NCBI RefSeq assembly: GCF_049389645.1
Contig: NZ_CP186540.1
Span: forward strand, 2,418,001-2,482,000
Source of the DNA: Alkalibacterium sp049389645
Lineage (GTDB): Bacteria > Bacillota > Bacilli > Lactobacillales > Carnobacteriaceae_A
DNA: 64,000 bases
Direction of reading: 5' to 3'
The notes beneath the pieces are model-generated. The model worked only from the letters and a program-made list of their open reading frames with translations. It was not told the origin of the DNA and made no database searches. The translations under genes were made by a program, and so were the position numbers. This document shows, one piece after another, positions 44,324 to 53,137 of the stretch (position 1 is its first letter; each line of letters begins with the position of its first letter).

Positions 44324-44641
44324 TCTATAAATAAACCGATCAGCGTATGGCTTTTTCCATTTGGCCGTCCATAAATATAAGCACAGGAAAGTTTTTCAAA
44401 ATAATAAAGAGGTAAGCTATTTATTCTTTTAAAAAAATAGGGTAATCCCCTTTACTAAAAGGGTCGATTATCCTTATACTGATATAATGAACATAATCAT
44501 AATTAGATAGTTAGTTGAGTAAAGAAAAAGGTAATCATTTTGCCAGTTTTAGTAGCATTCTAATACTGTGAATAACAAGCTAGCTCAGTTGAAGTAAGAC
44601 AGACCATCAAACGATTCATTGACTAAACGGAGGATCAATTT
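44324..44641. promoter_or_regulatory. Intergenic region before the MurE-like gene
   Basis: No ORF. A hairpin-like pair (GGGTAATCCCCTTT with AAAGGGTCGATTATCC, about 44440-44472) is followed by TATAAT at 44483-44488. GGAGG lies before the start at 44642. The hairpin may overlap a promoter. No known riboswitch was recognised. Confidence 0.35.
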
Positions 44642-46210
44642 ATGAACTTATCCAAATTACTTGAAGCTATAGATATTCGGTCTGAGAAAGGCTATGACAC
44701 GGACTGTAACATAAAAAAGTTGGCTTACCATTCGAGTCATGTTGAACCTGGTACACTTTTCGTGTGCATTCGTGGATTTCAAATCGATGGACATGATTAT
44801 GCCGGCCACGCGGAAAAGAATGGCGCCGCAGCTATTGTCGTAGAAAAATTCATTCCCAACATAACGACTCCGCAGTTCCTTGTTGCGGACAGCCGAAAAG
44901 CCTTAGCAGAATTATCTGACTTATTTTACAGAAAATCCTCACGTTCTATGCGGTTATTTGGGGTCACGGGTACCAATGGCAAAACAACCATTACATACAT
45001 GACAGATGCTGTGTTTAGGGCCCATGAACTGAAAACGGGATTGATCGGTACCATAATGGTAAAGTATGACGACGTGATGGTGCCAAGTGTCCTTACAACG
45101 CCGGAATCTCTTGATCTGCAGAAACATTTAGCAGACATGCGGGATAAAAACATTTCACATGTCTCGATGGAAGTTTCTTCATCCGCATTGGAGCTCCAAC
45201 GCGTAGCCAATGTCGCATTCGATGTCGCTGCGTTCACCAACATAAGCAGAGATCACATCGATCTTCATGGCTCTTACGAAGCATATTTCAATGCGAAAGC
45301 ATCTTTTATCCGGCAGGCACCGAAAGAAAGTGTTGCTGTCTTGAATATAGATGAACCTACTATAGAGAAATTAGCATCAGAAACGGAAGCTCAAGTCATT
45401 ACTTTCGGGATCGAAAATTCGACCGGATATCTCTCCGTTTCGGATATCGACTTGTCCAGCGGTACGCCGGAATGTACGGTTCACTTGAATAAGCCAATAA
45501 AGACTCTAGAGGGCACTGAAATAAGCCCGACATCATTCAGACTGCATTTAGCTGTTCTGGGCCGCTTCTCGATATATAACGCACTGACTGCTATTGCCAC
45601 AGGCTTGGTCAACGATATTCCTATAACTACCATCAAGCAGGGTCTGGAAGGATTCAAAGGCGTAGAAAGACGGTTCCAGCTTATCTATAACGACGACTTT
45701 ATGATCATTGACGATTTGATGCTGAATGAAAACAACATCGATTCAAGCATGGCGACGATAGAAGCGCTGGGTTATAACTCTATTAATTTCGTCCATGCCG
45801 TACGTGGCAATAGGGGTGCCAGCATCAACCGTGAAAATGCTGAAAACATGGCAGATTGGTTCTCAAGACTAAATATCGAGCAAATCATACTGACAGCAAG
45901 CCGCTCACATGTCGATAAGTTGAATCGCGTGACGGAAGAAGAAACCAACGCTTATATTGATGTCATGAAAAGTCGAGGCATAACCGTCGACTTTTATCAG
46001 GAACTGCCGGATGCAATCGCTGCCGGACTTGGCAAGATAAAGACAGGAGACCTTTTGATGATTACCGGCGCTCATGGTATGGACTATGGAACAAAACTAG
46101 TACTAAATGCGTTATTGGAAAGAAAAACGGGTGTAGATAAAGACGGTATAAAAGATCTCTTGAGTCGAAAAGTAATAGGTATAAAAGCTGTTGACACAAT
46201 ACTTCAATAA
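44642..46210 (+). CDS. Divergent Mur ligase family protein (MurE-type)
   Basis: A 522-residue ATP-dependent ligase with the three Mur domains. The N-terminal UDP-binding part (KKLAYHSSHVEPGTLFVCIRG) and central part (GVTGTNGKTTITYM, LTTPESLDLQKHL, EVSSSALELQRV, FTNISRDHIDLHGSYEAYF) are clearly MurE-like. The C-terminal part is unusual: the normal DYAHTPD reads IDDLMLNE, and neither the DNPR (diaminopimelate) nor the usual lysine-type loop is seen. It is therefore probably a paralogue with a different amino-acid or other substrate, not the housekeeping MurE. It stands alone. Confidence 0.75.
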   Translation: MNLSKLLEAIDIRSEKGYDTDCNIKKLAYHSSHVEPGTLFVCIRGFQIDGHDYAGHAEKNGAAAIVVEKFIPNITTPQFLVADSRKALAELSDLFYRKSSRSMRLFGVTGTNGKTTITYMTDAVFRAHELKTGLIGTIMVKYDDVMVPSVLTTPESLDLQKHLADMRDKNISHVSMEVSSSALELQRVANVAFDVAAFTNISRDHIDLHGSYEAYFNAKASFIRQAPKESVAVLNIDEPTIEKLASETEAQVITFGIENSTGYLSVSDIDLSSGTPECTVHLNKPIKTLEGTEISPTSFRLHLAVLGRFSIYNALTAIATGLVNDIPITTIKQGLEGFKGVERRFQLIYNDDFMIIDDLMLNENNIDSSMATIEALGYNSINFVHAVRGNRGASINRENAENMADWFSRLNIEQIILTASRSHVDKLNRVTEEETNAYIDVMKSRGITVDFYQELPDAIAAGLGKIKTGDLLMITGAHGMDYGTKLVLNALLERKTGVDKDGIKDLLSRKVIGIKAVDTILQ

Positions 46211-46326
46211 ATAGTTTTTATTTTAGAAGGAAGAAGGACTAACTCAAACTTTGCTTGAATCCGGGTCGGTCATGACAGCTCAAAAATAATTCCGAAATGA
46301 GTTTACACTTCAAGGATAAATAAATA

Positions 46327-46392
46327 TAAAAGTGCTCCACAGCGGTTTCCACTCAGAAATAGAGCGGGAACGAAAGCTGCGGAGCACTTTTT
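46327..46392. terminator. Bidirectional terminator between the Mur ligase and ppsR genes
   Basis: AAAAGTGCTCCACAGC and GCTGCGGAGCACTTTT form a 16 bp stem with one mismatch and a 29 nt loop; T and A runs flank it. Confidence 0.75.
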
Positions 46393-46409
46393 ATCAAACT
46401 ATCGGAAGT

Positions 46410-47222
46410 TTACTGATGTTTCAATGAGTCAATAATAATAGCTGATGTTTCTTCGATAGACTTGCTGGAAACATTGATAACCTGACAATTCAATTTAGTA
46501 TATAGTTCTTCTGCATATATAATTTCTTTACGAATGCGATCCTTACTCGAGTAGGGTGTCTCGGGAGACATCCCATAAGAAATCATGCGTTCTCTTCGGA
46601 TATTGGACAACATCTCTTCGTCGTTTGTTAAGCCAACGATCCGGTGAGTATCCACCTTCCATATTTCGTCAGGCAAACGTGATTCGGGCATTAAAGGTAG
46701 ATTGGCTACTTTATAACCCTGATTAGCCATATAGATACTTAACGGAGTCTTGGATGTTCTTGAAATACCCAAGATAACGATATCCGCTTCCAGGAAACCT
46801 TTGGGATTTTTACCATCATCGTATTTAATGGCAAATTCCAATGCACTGATACGGTTGAAATATTCATCATCCATTCTATGTTTGGCACCTGGTTTGTGTT
46901 GTGGCATAATATTTGTTCGCGCCGTCACTTCTCTTAAGAGCGGATTGAGGACATCGAAACATTTTAACTCGTTTATGGCACAAAAATCTTCAATCGTCTC
47001 GACCAAGATAGGATCAACAAAAGTATGGAGCAAAATAGCATGGTACTTTTTTGCTTTTTCCAGAATCTCGTTTGCTTGATCTTCTCCAGCAATGAAGGGA
47101 TAATTCTTTAATTCGTACTTCACTTCAGGAAACTGAGCCATCGCTGCATGCACAACGTTACTTGCTGTTCCACCCACAGAATCGGATAAGACCATTATTG
47201 TTAATGAAGAACGTGAAGGCAT
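46410..47222 (-). CDS. ppsR: Pyruvate phosphate dikinase / PEP synthase regulatory protein (DUF299)
   Basis: A 270-residue bifunctional serine/threonine kinase and phosphorylase. The opening IMVLSDSVGGTASNVVHAAM and the phosphate loop ILGISRTSKTPLSIYMA are signatures of DUF299. It switches pyruvate phosphate dikinase by ADP-dependent phosphorylation and Pi-dependent removal, adjusting PEP formation (known for the family). No dikinase gene lies in the window. In Bacillus the homologue yqfL is near glyS and dnaG; here it is divergent from zur. AAGGAG precedes the start. Confidence 0.9.
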   Translation of the reverse strand: MPSRSSLTIMVLSDSVGGTASNVVHAAMAQFPEVKYELKNYPFIAGEDQANEILEKAKKYHAILLHTFVDPILVETIEDFCAINELKCFDVLNPLLREVTARTNIMPQHKPGAKHRMDDEYFNRISALEFAIKYDDGKNPKGFLEADIVILGISRTSKTPLSIYMANQGYKVANLPLMPESRLPDEIWKVDTHRIVGLTNDEEMLSNIRRERMISYGMSPETPYSSKDRIRKEIIYAEELYTKLNCQVINVSSKSIEETSAIIIDSLKHQ

Positions 47223-47363
47223 AGTTAGAACTCCTTTCTCAAATCATTTATAATCTTAGTATATAGGAAGTGGAGCCAAAATAGAATAATTATGAAACTT
47301 GATATTTAAAATTGTTTCGTTATACTGTAGAAGGATAAATAATAATTAAGGGAAGCGATTTCA

Positions 47364-47786
47364 GTGGCCGCATTTGAACAAGCTGTTAGAACTCTAAAAA
47401 AAAATGGTTACAAGACGACGGGAAAAAGACAGCGTATTTTAGAAATTTTATACAATTCAAATAAATATATGTCTGCTAAAGAAGTCCAAGACCGATTGAA
47501 GAAAATGTTTCCGGGTATAAGCCCAGACACTATTTATAGAAATTTGCATATGTTTGTTGAATTGAATGTTGTAGAAGAGACAGAATTGAACGGAGAAAAA
47601 CTCTTTCGTGCAACGTGTGACGTGCATGGACACCATCATCATTTTATTTGTACAGAATGTGGGAAAACAAAAGAATTGGAATGTCCGTTAGAACTTTTCC
47701 AAGATCAGCTGCCAGGTTATGAGGTAGATTCACATCGTTTCGAATTATTCGGAAAATGTGAAGAGTGCCTGAAAAAGACGATTTAA
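47364..47786 (+). CDS. zur: Fur-family regulator, probably Zur
   Basis: A 140-residue metal-responsive repressor. The winged helix contains SAKEVQDRLKKMFPGISPDTIYRNLHMF. The structural zinc site is formed by C96, C99, C132 and C135, and the HGHHHHFIC segment is the sensing region. Position next to ppsR (yqfL) and the sequence pattern match Bacillus YqfV/Zur. PerR or Fur identity is not excluded. The GTG start follows AGGGAAG. Confidence 0.82.
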   Translation: MAAFEQAVRTLKKNGYKTTGKRQRILEILYNSNKYMSAKEVQDRLKKMFPGISPDTIYRNLHMFVELNVVEETELNGEKLFRATCDVHGHHHHFICTECGKTKELECPLELFQDQLPGYEVDSHRFELFGKCEECLKKTI

Positions 47787-47796
47787 TAATTAGATA

Positions 47797-47851
47797 AGAG
47801 AGTGTCGACCAAATTATTGTGATTAATTTAATGATAAGGTTGACGCTCTCT
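47797..47851 (+). terminator. Hairpin after zur
   Basis: AGAGAGTGTCGACC pairs with GGTTGACGCTCTCT (two G-U) around 27 nt. There is no T run, so termination is uncertain. Its right arm contains the -35 box of the next promoter. Confidence 0.5.
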
Positions 47852-47868
47852 ACTTTATTCTATATAAT
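47840..47868 (+). promoter_or_regulatory. rpsU promoter
   Basis: TTGACG at 47840-47845 and TATAAT at 47863-47868, 17 bp apart. A second -10-like TATACT is at 47884-47889. Confidence 0.65.
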
Positions 47869-48001
47869 AAAAATGAATTGTATTATACTTTATGTATAAA
47901 TTACAATTACATCATTTATTGATAGGGAAGACCAATTGTGACTATTTTATTTCTTACTAGCAAATGGAACGCCCTGAACGTACGAGGGGAGGGGAAGAAC
48001 G

Positions 48002-48172
48002 TTGACTAAAACAGATATCAAAAAAGGTGAAAGTCTTGAGGATGCTCTTCGTCGTTTCAAACGTTCCGTTTCTAAATCCGGCACTATGAAAGAAGCCCGT
48101 AAACGCGAGCACTACGAAAAACCAAGTGTCAAACGTAAATTGAAATCTATAGAAGCACGTAAACGTAAATAA
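48002..48172 (+). CDS. rpsU: Ribosomal protein bS21
   Basis: A 56-residue basic protein with a TTG start at 48002, preceded by GAGGGGAGGGG. The translation TKTDIKKGESLEDALRRFKR, SVSKSGTMKEARKRE, HYEKPSVKRKLKSIEARKRK is a full bS21. It belongs to the small subunit head region and takes part in initiation. It precedes yqeY by 37 bp, the common Firmicutes order. Confidence 0.94.
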   Translation: MTKTDIKKGESLEDALRRFKRSVSKSGTMKEARKREHYEKPSVKRKLKSIEARKRK

Positions 48173-48209
48173 TCATTTTCGTTTTGTCAGTTGTTTCAAA
48201 TGATAGAAG

Positions 48210-48665
48210 GTGAACACGATAAGTAAACTTGATGAACTAAATCAGGATATGATAACTGCTATGAAACAGAAAGATAAAGAAACATTGTCAACTGTTCGTA
48301 TGTTGAAATCTGCCCTACAAACTGAACGAATCAATAAGCGCGAAGAATTATCAGAGGAAGAAGAATTAACGATTCTTGCTCGCGAGAAAAAACAGCGCAT
48401 AGAATCTTATACTGAATTTAAGGCCGCCGGTCGCGAAGACCTAGTGCTTAAATTGGAAAAAGAACTGTCCGTTGTCGATAATTATCTTCCGGCTCAATTG
48501 AGTGAGGAAGAAGTTCGTACGATTGTTCAAGAAACGGTTGCTCAAACGCAAGCATCATCCATGAAAGATATGGGTAAAGTGATGGGTGCTTTGATGTCGA
48601 AAGTTAAAGGAAAAGCAGATGGATCATTAGTTAGTTCTATCGTCAAAGAAGAATTAACTAAGTAG
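48210..48665 (+). CDS. yqeY: GatB/YqeY domain protein
   Basis: A 151-residue (or 148-residue) helical protein of the YqeY family, related to the tail domain of GatB that contacts tRNA. Visible segments are KDKETLSTVRMLKSALQTER, KKQRIESYTEFKAAGRED and KDMGKVMGALMSKVKG. The start is unusual. The GTG at 48210 is inside the ribosome site AGAAGGTGA (48206-48214), whose spacing points to ATA at 48219, where the family's MSKL-like start would be. ACG at 48216 and ATG at 48249 are poorer options. Confidence 0.88.
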   Translation: MNTISKLDELNQDMITAMKQKDKETLSTVRMLKSALQTERINKREELSEEEELTILAREKKQRIESYTEFKAAGREDLVLKLEKELSVVDNYLPAQLSEEEVRTIVQETVAQTQASSMKDMGKVMGALMSKVKGKADGSLVSSIVKEELTK

Positions 48666-48675
48666 ACCTTTAATC

Positions 48676-48720
48676 AAAAAAGAACGTTGTTTAGAACCAT
48701 TTAAACAACGTTCTTTTTTT
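48676..48720 (+). terminator. Terminator after rpsU-yqeY
   Basis: AAGAACGTTGTTTA facing TAAACAACGTTCTT, a perfect stem followed by T7 or more. Confidence 0.88.
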
Positions 48721-48873
48721 GCAATCATTTTAATCTTTAGCAAAAAGTGTTATTTTCAGCAACTTCATAGAGTTTTAGTGCTATTTATGCTATTATTTAT
48801 ATACTTAAACCGACTATGGAGTGAGAGCTGACATGTAGTTGTCAGTCTTACATAAGAAGGAGATGTTAGCTGG

Positions 48874-49845
48874 TTGACTGAATCAAATGAGAAACGACAA
48901 ATTCATTTAGAAGATTCGCAGCGAGTCTTTGCTTTATTTGGTCCTCAAAATAGTTACTTAATGTTAATGGAAGAAGAAATGGATGTGTCGATCAACAGCC
49001 GCGGCACCCAACTCGAAATTGAAGGCAAGCATGAAACCATCGATTTGATCGAATCGCTTTTTCAACAATTACTGCTCTTGGAAGATAAAGGCATTGAGAT
49101 AAAAAAAGCAGATATTATAACAGCTATCAGAATGGCGAATCAAAATAATCTGGCAAAATTCGTGCGTATGTACGAAGAAGAAATCACCCGTGACAAAGAT
49201 GGCAAGATCATCAGGGCGCGAAACGTGGGACAACGCAATTATATCGAATCAGTCAAGGTTAATGATATTGTTTTCGGTATTGGCCCGGCTGGAACCGGCA
49301 AAACATTCGTCGCTGTCGCTATGGCTATAGCAGCTTTGCGTAGAGGCGATGTTAAACGCATCATCTTAACGAGACCGGCAGTTGAAGCGGGCGAATCACT
49401 CGGTTTTTTACCTGGGGACTTGAAAGAGAAAGTGGACCCCTATCTACGCCCCATATATGATGCGCTCTATACGATCTTTGGCACAGAGCATACCAATCGT
49501 TTGATCGAGCGAGAAACCATTGAGATTGCTCCTTTAGCCTATATGCGTGGACGCACGCTGGATGATGCGTTTATCATCTTGGATGAAGCTCAGAACACGA
49601 CCACTCAACAAATGAAAATGTTTTTGACCCGTTTAGGCTTCGGTTCTAAAATGGTGATCAATGGTGATATTACACAAATCGATTTGCCCAAACGAGTAAG
49701 CAGCGGACTCATTCATGCTGAACGTGTGCTCGCTAAAGTTAAAGGCGTCGGGCATGTTCACTTTGATGCAGATGATGTTGTTAGACATCCTCTGGTTGCT
49801 AAAGTGATACTTGCGTATGTGAATGAACCGGATAGGGAAGATTAA
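48874..49845 (+). CDS. phoH: PhoH family ATPase
   Basis: A 323-residue cytoplasmic ATPase. A short N-terminal KH-like region is followed by the PhoH core with Walker A GIGPAGTGKTFVAVAMA, Walker B AFIILDEAQNTT and TRLGFGSKMVINGD. PhoH is linked to RNA metabolism and always lies beside ybeY in Firmicutes. The TTG start at 48874 has AAGGAGA 10 bp upstream. The stop overlaps the ybeY start by one base, so translation is coupled. It opens a six-gene row to recO. Confidence 0.92.
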   Translation: MTESNEKRQIHLEDSQRVFALFGPQNSYLMLMEEEMDVSINSRGTQLEIEGKHETIDLIESLFQQLLLLEDKGIEIKKADIITAIRMANQNNLAKFVRMYEEEITRDKDGKIIRARNVGQRNYIESVKVNDIVFGIGPAGTGKTFVAVAMAIAALRRGDVKRIILTRPAVEAGESLGFLPGDLKEKVDPYLRPIYDALYTIFGTEHTNRLIERETIEIAPLAYMRGRTLDDAFIILDEAQNTTTQQMKMFLTRLGFGSKMVINGDITQIDLPKRVSSGLIHAERVLAKVKGVGHVHFDADDVVRHPLVAKVILAYVNEPDRED

Positions 49846-50315
49846 TGGATATAATAATACATGATGATACCAAACACCTGACCCAAGAAAAACTAAACTG
49901 GATGGAAGAGTTGCTGCAATTTTCTGCAGATAAATTGACTATCCCGAAAAGTGCAGAAATTTCCATCACGGTCGTCGATAATAAGAAAATAAGAGAAATC
50001 AACAAAGAATACCGCAACAAAGACACTGTGACTGACGTGATCAGCTTTGCGTTGGAAGACGACGAAGATATTTTTATGACACTTGAACTGGAAAACGATG
50101 AAATACCAAGAGACTTAGGAGACATTTTTCTTTCTTACGATAAAGCAGTGGAACAGGCCGGCGATTATGGACACTCTGTAGATAGAGAAATCGGCTTCCT
50201 GCTCGTCCATGGTTTCCTGCATTTAAATGGATACGACCATATGACAGAAGCAGATGAGAAAGAGATGTTCTCCCTACAAGAGGAGATTTTAAGTGAGTAT
50301 GGACTCAAGAGATAA
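49845..50315 (+). CDS. ybeY: Endoribonuclease YbeY (rRNA maturation factor)
   Basis: A 156-residue metalloprotein with the signature HGFLHLNGYDH (H-x3-H-x5-H), the zinc site of YbeY. It acts in 16S rRNA 3' end processing and ribosome quality control. It overlaps phoH by one base and the dgkA start by 23 bp, so the three are one coupled unit. Confidence 0.95.
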   Translation: MDIIIHDDTKHLTQEKLNWMEELLQFSADKLTIPKSAEISITVVDNKKIREINKEYRNKDTVTDVISFALEDDEDIFMTLELENDEIPRDLGDIFLSYDKAVEQAGDYGHSVDREIGFLLVHGFLHLNGYDHMTEADEKEMFSLQEEILSEYGLKR

Positions 50316-50694
50316 GCAAGATTTACCACTAAAAAACAGAAAATATAGAGACTCTTTTCGCTATGCCTCATGGGGTGTGAAAACGGCCTTTAAAGAAGAG
50401 CGAAACATGCGTACCCATGTTATGTCTGGACTCTTTGTTTTCGGCTTGTCTTTGTTTCTTGGTCTCACCCGTGATGAATGGCTATGGCTTCTCCTAGTGA
50501 GTTACCTGGTCTTCGTCATGGAACTGATCAATACAGTTGTCGAAAATGTCGTCGATCTGGTTACAGAAGAATATCATCCGATTGCTAAAAAAGTTAAAGA
50601 CATGGCAGCCGCAGTTGTCCTGGTGACAGCCGTTTTCGCTGTTGTGATCGGAACGATTATTATACTGCCGAAATTACTACAAATACTATTATAA
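50293..50694 (+). CDS. dgkA: Undecaprenol kinase / diacylglycerol kinase (DgkA family)
   Basis: A 133-residue membrane kinase with three transmembrane helices. Motifs are RNMRTHVMSGLFVF, FVMELINTVVENVVDLV and AKKVKDMAAAVVLVTA, all conserved in the DgkA family. In Gram-positives it phosphorylates undecaprenol, recycling the wall lipid carrier. The GTG at 50293 (AGGAG 7 bp upstream) is preferred to the ATG at 50299. It overlaps ybeY by 23 bp. Confidence 0.92.
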   Translation: MSMDSRDKQDLPLKNRKYRDSFRYASWGVKTAFKEERNMRTHVMSGLFVFGLSLFLGLTRDEWLWLLLVSYLVFVMELINTVVENVVDLVTEEYHPIAKKVKDMAAAVVLVTAVFAVVIGTIIILPKLLQILL

Positions 50695-50707
50695 AGAGGC
50701 GATATGA

Positions 50708-51112
50708 ATGGAAGAACAAAAGAAAAAAGAATTGGTTTCAAAAGCTAATGCAATGATGAGTAAAGCTTATGTTCCTTATTCGAATTTTCCAGTCGGTGCT
50801 GCACTTCTTACAAAAGATGGCAAAACCTATACAGGCTGCAATATAGAAAATGCGTCATACGGATTATCTAATTGTGCTGAACGTACGGCTATTTTCAAAG
50901 CTGTTTCAGAAGGAGACAAAGAGTTCGATTATTTAGTTGTCACAGGAGGGACAGACGAACCCATCTCTCCATGTGGCGCATGCCGTCAAGTGATGGTTGA
51001 GTTTTTTGAACCGGATATGAAAGTATTACTGACAAATAAAAAAGGGAAAATAAAAGAAACGACAGTGGCAGAATTATTGCCGGGAGCATTTCAGGCGGGG
51101 GATATGGTGTGA
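50708..51112 (+). CDS. cdd: Cytidine deaminase
   Basis: A 134-residue tetrameric-type zinc enzyme that deaminates cytidine and deoxycytidine to uridines in pyrimidine salvage. The catalytic motif C56AE58 and the P88CGAC92 pair supply the zinc ligands and the general base; the substrate loop is FPVGAALLTKDGK. It overlaps era by 4 bp (GTGA). Confidence 0.95.
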   Translation: MEEQKKKELVSKANAMMSKAYVPYSNFPVGAALLTKDGKTYTGCNIENASYGLSNCAERTAIFKAVSEGDKEFDYLVVTGGTDEPISPCGACRQVMVEFFEPDMKVLLTNKKGKIKETTVAELLPGAFQAGDMV

Positions 51113-52023
51113 GTAAAGAAGAAGAAGTAGCATATAAATCAGGATTTGTTTCGATCGTGGGTCGACCAAACGTAGGGAAATCAACACTACTAAACCGATT
51201 AGTGGGTCAGAAAATCGCGATCATGAGTGACAAAGCACAAACGACCCGTAATAAAATTCAGGGTATTTATACGACAGACAAAGAACAAATCGTCTTTATC
51301 GATACACCGGGTATTCATAAACCGCAACATCGTTTAGGTGATTTTATGGTTAAAACGGCTCTCAGTACTTTCAACGAAGTCGATGTCGTTCTTTTTTTAG
51401 TGAATGTCACAGAAAAGCGTGGAGCAGGCGATAATTTCGTTATCGATAAATTAAAACACATTGAAAGTCCGGTGTTTCTTGTATTAAATAAAATCGACCA
51501 GGTTCATCCAGATGAGCTGCTGCCTATTATCGAGGACTACAACAAACAAATAGAATTTGCAGAGATCGTCCCTATTTCAGCTATAGACGGCAATAATGTC
51601 GAACATCTGGTGGAAACGATCGTCACCTATTTATCGGAAGGACCGCAGTTTTATCCTGAAGACCAGGTAACTGATCACCCCGAGTACTTTATCGTGTCCG
51701 AGCTGATACGTGAAAAGATCCTGGAACGCACGCGTGAAGAAATCCCTCACTCCATCGCCGTTGTGGTCGAAAGTATGCAGCGTAATGATGATGATAAAGT
51801 GGAAGTCCGTGCAGTCATCAATGTGGAAAGAAAGTCTCAAAAGGGCATTATCATCGGCAAACAGGGTAAGATGATCAAAGATATTGGCATCAACGCGCGC
51901 CGTGACATCGAGAAACTGCTTGGTGACAAAATATATCTAGAATTATTTGTTAAAGTACAAAGCGACTGGCGTGACAAGCAGACGAATCTGAAAGATTTCG
52001 GCTATGATAAAGATAACTATTAA
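51109..52023 (+). CDS. era: GTPase Era
   Basis: A 304-residue essential GTPase for 16S rRNA folding and 30S assembly. G1 GRPNVGKSTLLN, the switch region QTTRNKIQGI, G3 DTPG, G4 NKID and the C-terminal KH domain (IIGKQGKMIKDIG) are all present. It is coupled to cdd by a 4 bp overlap and shares the operon with ybeY, which acts on the same rRNA end. Confidence 0.97.
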   Translation: MSKEEEVAYKSGFVSIVGRPNVGKSTLLNRLVGQKIAIMSDKAQTTRNKIQGIYTTDKEQIVFIDTPGIHKPQHRLGDFMVKTALSTFNEVDVVLFLVNVTEKRGAGDNFVIDKLKHIESPVFLVLNKIDQVHPDELLPIIEDYNKQIEFAEIVPISAIDGNNVEHLVETIVTYLSEGPQFYPEDQVTDHPEYFIVSELIREKILERTREEIPHSIAVVVESMQRNDDDKVEVRAVINVERKSQKGIIIGKQGKMIKDIGINARRDIEKLLGDKIYLELFVKVQSDWRDKQTNLKDFGYDKDNY

Positions 52024-52052
52024 TTCAAAGTAAAAAGTGAGAAGGTGGCTGA

Positions 52053-52838
52053 GTGTCACAGTTAGAAGAAGTGCATGGACTCGTGCTGTCTGTCAGAAGA
52101 CACCGCGAAAGAGATTATCTGGTGAAGCTGTTTACGCGTGAATACGGTAAGTTGATGTTTTTTGTGCGCGGAACCAAAAACCCGAACAACAAACTGAAAC
52201 CAGCCATTCAGCCGTTCACACAAGCCACATATATCGCTGATATCAGAGAGCAGGGGTTGAGCTTCATTCGTGACGTTAAACTCGTGTCGCCTTTCTCCTC
52301 GATCCAACAGGATATCTTTCAGAATGCCTATGGCACTTATATCCTTCAGTTAGCTGACGCAGCACTGGAAGACAAGCAAGTGGACGTCAATGTATTCGAA
52401 CAGCTGGTGCGAGGCCTGGAAGCGATCGACGAAGGATTAGACGCCGAAGTCATCATGAACATTTTTGAAATACGCTTTTTGAGCCAGTTCGGCGTCATGC
52501 CAGAACTGCGCGGGTGTGTGATCTGCGGAACGACAGAAGGGGCGTTTGATTATTCAAGCCTGCATCACGGTTTGCTCTGTCCCAAACATTACTTTGAAGA
52601 TGAACGACGCTACCACGCAAGTCCCAAAGCCATTCATTTCATACGGCTGTTTTCGGTCATATCTTTTGATAAGATCAAGTCTATTTCTATCACTGATGAA
52701 ACGAAAAAAGAAATCAGAGCGGTCATCGACCAGCTCTATGATGAAATGGTTGGGATCAAGCTTAAAAGCCGCCGGTTCATTGACAGTATGAAACAATGGG
52801 AAAACATGCTGAAACCTTCTCCAGATAAAAAAGAGTGA
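52053..52838 (+). CDS. recO: DNA repair protein RecO
   Basis: A 261-residue recombination mediator that helps load RecA through RecFOR. An N-terminal OB fold (GLVLSVRRHRERDYLVKLFT) and a C-terminal zinc region (GCVICG then LLCPKHY) are visible; the fourth zinc ligand may be the His. The GTG start follows GAAGGTGG. It is the last gene of the phoH to recO row; the glyQ T-box begins shortly after. Confidence 0.92.
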   Translation: MSQLEEVHGLVLSVRRHRERDYLVKLFTREYGKLMFFVRGTKNPNNKLKPAIQPFTQATYIADIREQGLSFIRDVKLVSPFSSIQQDIFQNAYGTYILQLADAALEDKQVDVNVFEQLVRGLEAIDEGLDAEVIMNIFEIRFLSQFGVMPELRGCVICGTTEGAFDYSSLHHGLLCPKHYFEDERRYHASPKAIHFIRLFSVISFDKIKSISITDETKKEIRAVIDQLYDEMVGIKLKSRRFIDSMKQWENMLKPSPDKKE

Positions 52839-52849
52839 AAAAGTATGGA

Positions 52850-52877
52850 TTGACAAAACGTGTATTTCATATAAGAT
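52850..52877 (+). promoter_or_regulatory. glyQS promoter
   Basis: A perfect TTGACA at 52850-52855, with the best-spaced -10 as TAAGAT at 52872-52877 (16 bp). It lies at the very end of recO and upstream of the T-box leader. Confidence 0.6.
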
Positions 52878-52889
52878 AAAGTGTAGAAA

Positions 52890-53105
52890 TTAAATACAAG
52901 ACACAATGAAGGGAAAAGTAAAAACAAGTGATCTAACAAGCGACTGTAGGGACGTGTGAGCTACGGAAGACACTGTTTTGAAAGGCATCCGGAGTGTCCA
53001 TTTAAAAGAGCTGACTTTGAGAGCCAAAGTCAGAAGTAGGGTGGAACCGCGAGAAGACTCGTCCCTATACTGAACACATGTATCAGTATAGGGACGGGTC
53101 TTTTT
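52890..53105 (+). promoter_or_regulatory. Glycine T-box riboswitch leader
   Basis: Stem I contains a hairpin with arms GACACT and AGTGTC whose internal loop holds GGC at 52984-52986, a glycine codon followed by A, as expected of a specifier. The T-box proper is AGGGTGGAACCGCG at 53038-53051. Its UGGA pairs with the UCCA end of tRNA-Gly (U discriminator). The terminator has arms GACTCGTCCCTATACTGA and its complement, 53056-53105, then T5. Uncharged tRNA-Gly should stabilise the antiterminator and raise glyQS expression. Confidence 0.93.
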
Positions 53106-53137
53106 ATGTTTTCGTTTCAATTAAAGGAGAGAAGAAA

